From positions 60,096 through 124,095 of the forward strand of contig SVIW01000004.1 of the NCBI GenBank assembly GCA_015069295.1: a stretch of DNA of 64,000 bases, in the 5' to 3' direction. This document shows, piece after piece, positions 61,580 to 64,000 of the stretch. Position numbers and translations under genes: made by a program. The DNA is from Clostridiales bacterium. Lineage in GTDB: Bacteria; Bacillota; Clostridia; Christensenellales; Borkfalkiaceae. The notes under the pieces were generated by a model. The model did not search any database. It was not told the DNA's origin and saw nothing but the letters and a program-made list of their open reading frames with translations. The stretch's first letter is position 1. The number at the start of each line of letters is the position of its first letter.

Positions 61580-61668
61580 ATATTTGATAGAAAAAATTAT
61601 AAGTCGGATTGTAAAAAATCCGTTGCAATAATGGTTTTATCAATTTAATTTTATACAGGAGGCGCAAA

Positions 61669-63297
61669 ATGCACAATATTAATTTGAGCGTCCTGTTTCT
61701 CGCTAATACGATGTCCACAGGGTTAAGTATTGCAATCGCAGCGGCTGCCGCGGTGGTTGCTTTGGTTTTGGGGGCTGTCGTTACGTTGTTGGTTTACAAA
61801 AAGAGAACTGAAAAGAAAATCGGTTCGGCAAACGAACAAGTGCGTAAGCTCGTCAGCGATGCGGAGGCCGAGGCAGAACGCATCAAAACCCAAGGAAGAG
61901 AAGAAAGCAAGCGCGCTTTGAAAGAAGCTTTGCTTGAAGCTAAGGAACAGGATTTAAAATTAAGAAACGAGTTCGAACGCGACACGAAAGAAAAGAAAGC
62001 GGAAATCCAACGTATGGAACAACGCTTGACCCAAAAAGAGGACGCGCTCGACAAAAAGACGGAAGCTCTCGAACAGCAAAAAGCTCACCTTTTGAAGAAA
62101 GAGCAAGAGGTAGAGGTGTTGCAGGAAAAATTAAACTCGCAACACGAATTGATGATTCAAGAACTCGAAAAGGTTGCCCAGCTTAGCAAGGAAGAGGCAA
62201 AACGCTTGTTGACGGAAGAAATCCTCGACGAGACTCGCCACGACGTTGCCATTCAGGTACGCAATCTCGAACAGCAGGCAAAAGACGAGGCGGATATCAA
62301 CGCAAAGAAGATTATCTCCTTGGCAATCCAAAAATGCGCGGCAGATCAGGCTTCGGAAATCACCGTTTCCGTCGTACCTTTGCCCAACGACGATATGAAG
62401 GCTCGTATCATCGGGCGCGAGGGTAGAAACATTCGCGCATTGGAAAACGCAACGGGTATCGAATTGATTATCGACGATACGCCCGAGGTCGTTATTCTTT
62501 CGGGCTTTGACCCCGTTCGCCGTGAAATTGCCCGTTTGTCTTTGGAAAAATTGATCAATGACGGCCGTATCCATCCCGCGCGCATCGAAGAAACGGTAGA
62601 AAAAGTTTCCCGCGAAATGGATATGCAAATCAAAGAAGCCGGCGAAGCGGCTGTTTTCGAAGCGGGTATTTTCGGTTTGCATCCCGAACTTATCAAGTTG
62701 ATTGGTCGTTTGAAATTCCGTACCAGCTACGGTCAAAACGTTTACAAACACTCCATCGAGGTTTCGATGCTTGCAGGGCAAATGGCGGCAGAGCTTGGCT
62801 TAGACGTCAACTTTGCAAAACGCGCAGGTTTGTTGCACGATATCGGTAAAGCGGTTGACCAAGAACAAGAGGGCACGCATATCCAAATCGGTGCGGACTT
62901 GGCGAAGAAATACAAAGAAAACGCCAATATCGTCAACGCGATTATGGCGCACCACGGCGACGTCGAGCCTAAGACGATTGAAGCCGTTCTCATTCAAGCG
63001 GCAGACGCTATTTCCGGCGCTCGTCCCGGGGCAAGAAGAGAAACGGGCTCGAACTACGTTAAGCGTTTGGAACGTTTGGAAGCGATTGCATCTGGGTTCC
63101 ACGGCGTAGAAAAGAGCTATGCAATCCAAGCGGGGCGCGAAGTGCGCGTTATCGTCAAACCCGAACAGGTGGACGATGCGCAGGCGTTGTTCCTTGCGAA
63201 AGATATTGCAAAGAAAATCGAAACCGAGCTTGAGTATCCCGGTCAAATCAAAGTCAACGTTATTCGTGAATTCCGCGGCGTTGAATATGCAAAATAA
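61669..63297 (+). CDS. rny: Ribonuclease Y
   Basis: N-terminal TM, coiled coil, KH domain [27 protein letters not shown] motif LLHDIGKA. Confidence 0.97.
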   Translation: MHNINLSVLFLANTMSTGLSIAIAAAAAVVALVLGAVVTLLVYKKRTEKKIGSANEQVRKLVSDAEAEAERIKTQGREESKRALKEALLEAKEQDLKLRNEFERDTKEKKAEIQRMEQRLTQKEDALDKKTEALEQQKAHLLKKEQEVEVLQEKLNSQHELMIQELEKVAQLSKEEAKRLLTEEILDETRHDVAIQVRNLEQQAKDEADINAKKIISLAIQKCAADQASEITVSVVPLPNDDMKARIIGREGRNIRALENATGIELIIDDTPEVVILSGFDPVRREIARLSLEKLINDGRIHPARIEETVEKVSREMDMQIKEAGEAAVFEAGIFGLHPELIKLIGRLKFRTSYGQNVYKHSIEVSMLAGQMAAELGLDVNFAKRAGLLHDIGKAVDQEQEGTHIQIGADLAKKYKENANIVNAIMAHHGDVEPKTIEAVLIQAADAISGARPGARRETGSNYVKRLERLEAIASGFHGVEKSYAIQAGREVRVIVKPEQVDDAQALFLAKDIAKKIETELEYPGQIKVNVIREFRGVEYAK

Positions 63298-63304
63298 GAA
63301 AAGA

Positions 63305-63333
63305 AAACCTTCCCCAAAGGGAAGGTTTTTTTA
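63305..63333. terminator. Bidirectional terminator between rny and the GNAT gene
   Basis: AAAACCTTCCC-caaa-GGGAAGGTTTT. Confidence 0.85.
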
Positions 63334-63798
63334 CAGTTTCTTTTCCATTTTTAAAGACAAGGGCGCAAATCCGGATTGCTCGTAAAAGCGCATAGCGCTT
63401 TCGTTTAGCGACCAAACGTTTAACCGCAAGGACGAGCAACCGTTTTGTTTTGCTTGCTCGATAACGTGGGATAATAAAGCCTTGCCTATGCCCTGCTTGC
63501 GATGCTTTTCGTCCACGCAAAGGTCGTCCAAATAAAGATAGCTCGTACTTTGAAGAATATTATTGTTTTCAATGGATACGTATTGACAAAAAGCATATCC
63601 TTGTACGCAGTCCTTTTCGTCTACAAAAACGAATACGGGAGTACGCGGATTATTTAGGAGTTCTTCCAATTCCTTTACGGTATATTTTGTCGAGCCTGCT
63701 TTAAAGACGTCGGGGCGCTTATCGGCGTGCACGGTCAATACCTGCTGTAACAGCGTGAAAAGAGCGGGGATATCTGTTTTTTTGGCGTTTCTTATCAT
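63331..63798 (-). CDS. GNAT-family N-acetyltransferase
   Basis: LDDLCVDEKHRKQGIGKALLSHVIEQAKQNGCSSLRLNVW...RFYEQSGF. Confidence 0.9.
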   Translation of the reverse strand: MIRNAKKTDIPALFTLLQQVLTVHADKRPDVFKAGSTKYTVKELEELLNNPRTPVFVFVDEKDCVQGYAFCQYVSIENNNILQSTSYLYLDDLCVDEKHRKQGIGKALLSHVIEQAKQNGCSSLRLNVWSLNESAMRFYEQSGFAPLSLKMEKKL

Positions 63799-63812
63799 AA
63801 TCTACCTCGATA

Positions 63813-63845
63813 GAAAAATCGACTCGCATAGTTGCGAGCCGATTT
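63813..63845 (-). terminator. Terminator downstream of the tRNA-Thr 3' fragment
   Basis: Minus strand AAATCGGCTCGCAACTATGCGAGTCGATTTTT. Confidence 0.65.
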
Positions 63846-63846
63846 A

Positions 63847-63891
63847 TGGAGCTACTAGCCGGATTTGAACCGGCGACCTCGTCCTTACCAA
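63847..63891 (-). pseudogene. 3' half of tRNA-Thr(GGT), truncated at the anticodon loop
   Basis: Minus strand TTGGTAA-GGACG-AGGTC-GCCGG-TTCAAAT-CCGGC-TAGTAGC-T-CCA; no 5' half in the following 109 nt. Confidence 0.85.
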
Positions 63892-64000
63892 TTATATTAA
63901 CACATTAAAATAACTTTTTTATATTAGATAAAATCCTTATTTCTTTTATAATTTGTATAATCTATAAGTTGTTTAATAACTTTTGTAATTTTTGTAATTT
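63892..64000. mobile_element. Probable left end of an element integrated in tRNA-Thr, continuing beyond the window
   Basis: Abrupt change to very AT-rich DNA at the anticodon loop; short TTTTGTAAT repeats near the edge. Confidence 0.5.

Noticed and set aside
63885-64000. Group I intron interrupting the tRNA-Thr anticodon loop
   Set aside because: Possible position, but the base before the 3' exon is not the expected terminal G and no group I core is visible in the 109 nt available; integration is simpler. Not fully excluded because the window ends.

Overview
The window looks like an ordinary chromosomal housekeeping segment of a spore-forming, low-to-mid GC Firmicutes (Clostridia-like) genome. 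It carries an opp peptide transporter, guaB and a GMP synthase lacking its amidotransferase domain, a yabP-yabQ-divIC block, maltose-type and SsuABC-type ABC transporters, valS, the str operon (rpsL-rpsG-fusA-tuf), a potABCD operon with a PuuR-like regulator, rpsT, murI, a dcw cluster without murF or murG, ftsK-rimO-pgsA-cinA-recA-rny, and a GNAT gene. At the extreme right edge is the 3' half of a tRNA-Thr(GGT), cut exactly at the anticodon loop and abutting very AT-rich DNA. This is most simply read as the attachment-site end of an integrated element lying to the right of the window. No complete defence or mobile system, CRISPR array, rRNA or intact tRNA was recognised. The best leads for undescribed biology are: (1) the tRNA-Thr att junction; (2) a 271-nt, strongly structured and possibly bistable rpsL-rpsG spacer; (3) a Lys-free, 22-Cys protein behind a sigma-K/E-like promoter; (4) a GATase-less GuaA; (5) an apparent AUU/AUC start (or UAA readthrough) between the FtsL-like gene and the dcw PBP; (6) a palindrome shared by the str and tuf promoters; (7) paired operators at the PuuR/pot promoter; (8) a 22-bp palindrome over the rny -10. 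All family calls are from reading the proteins by eye; no searches were run.
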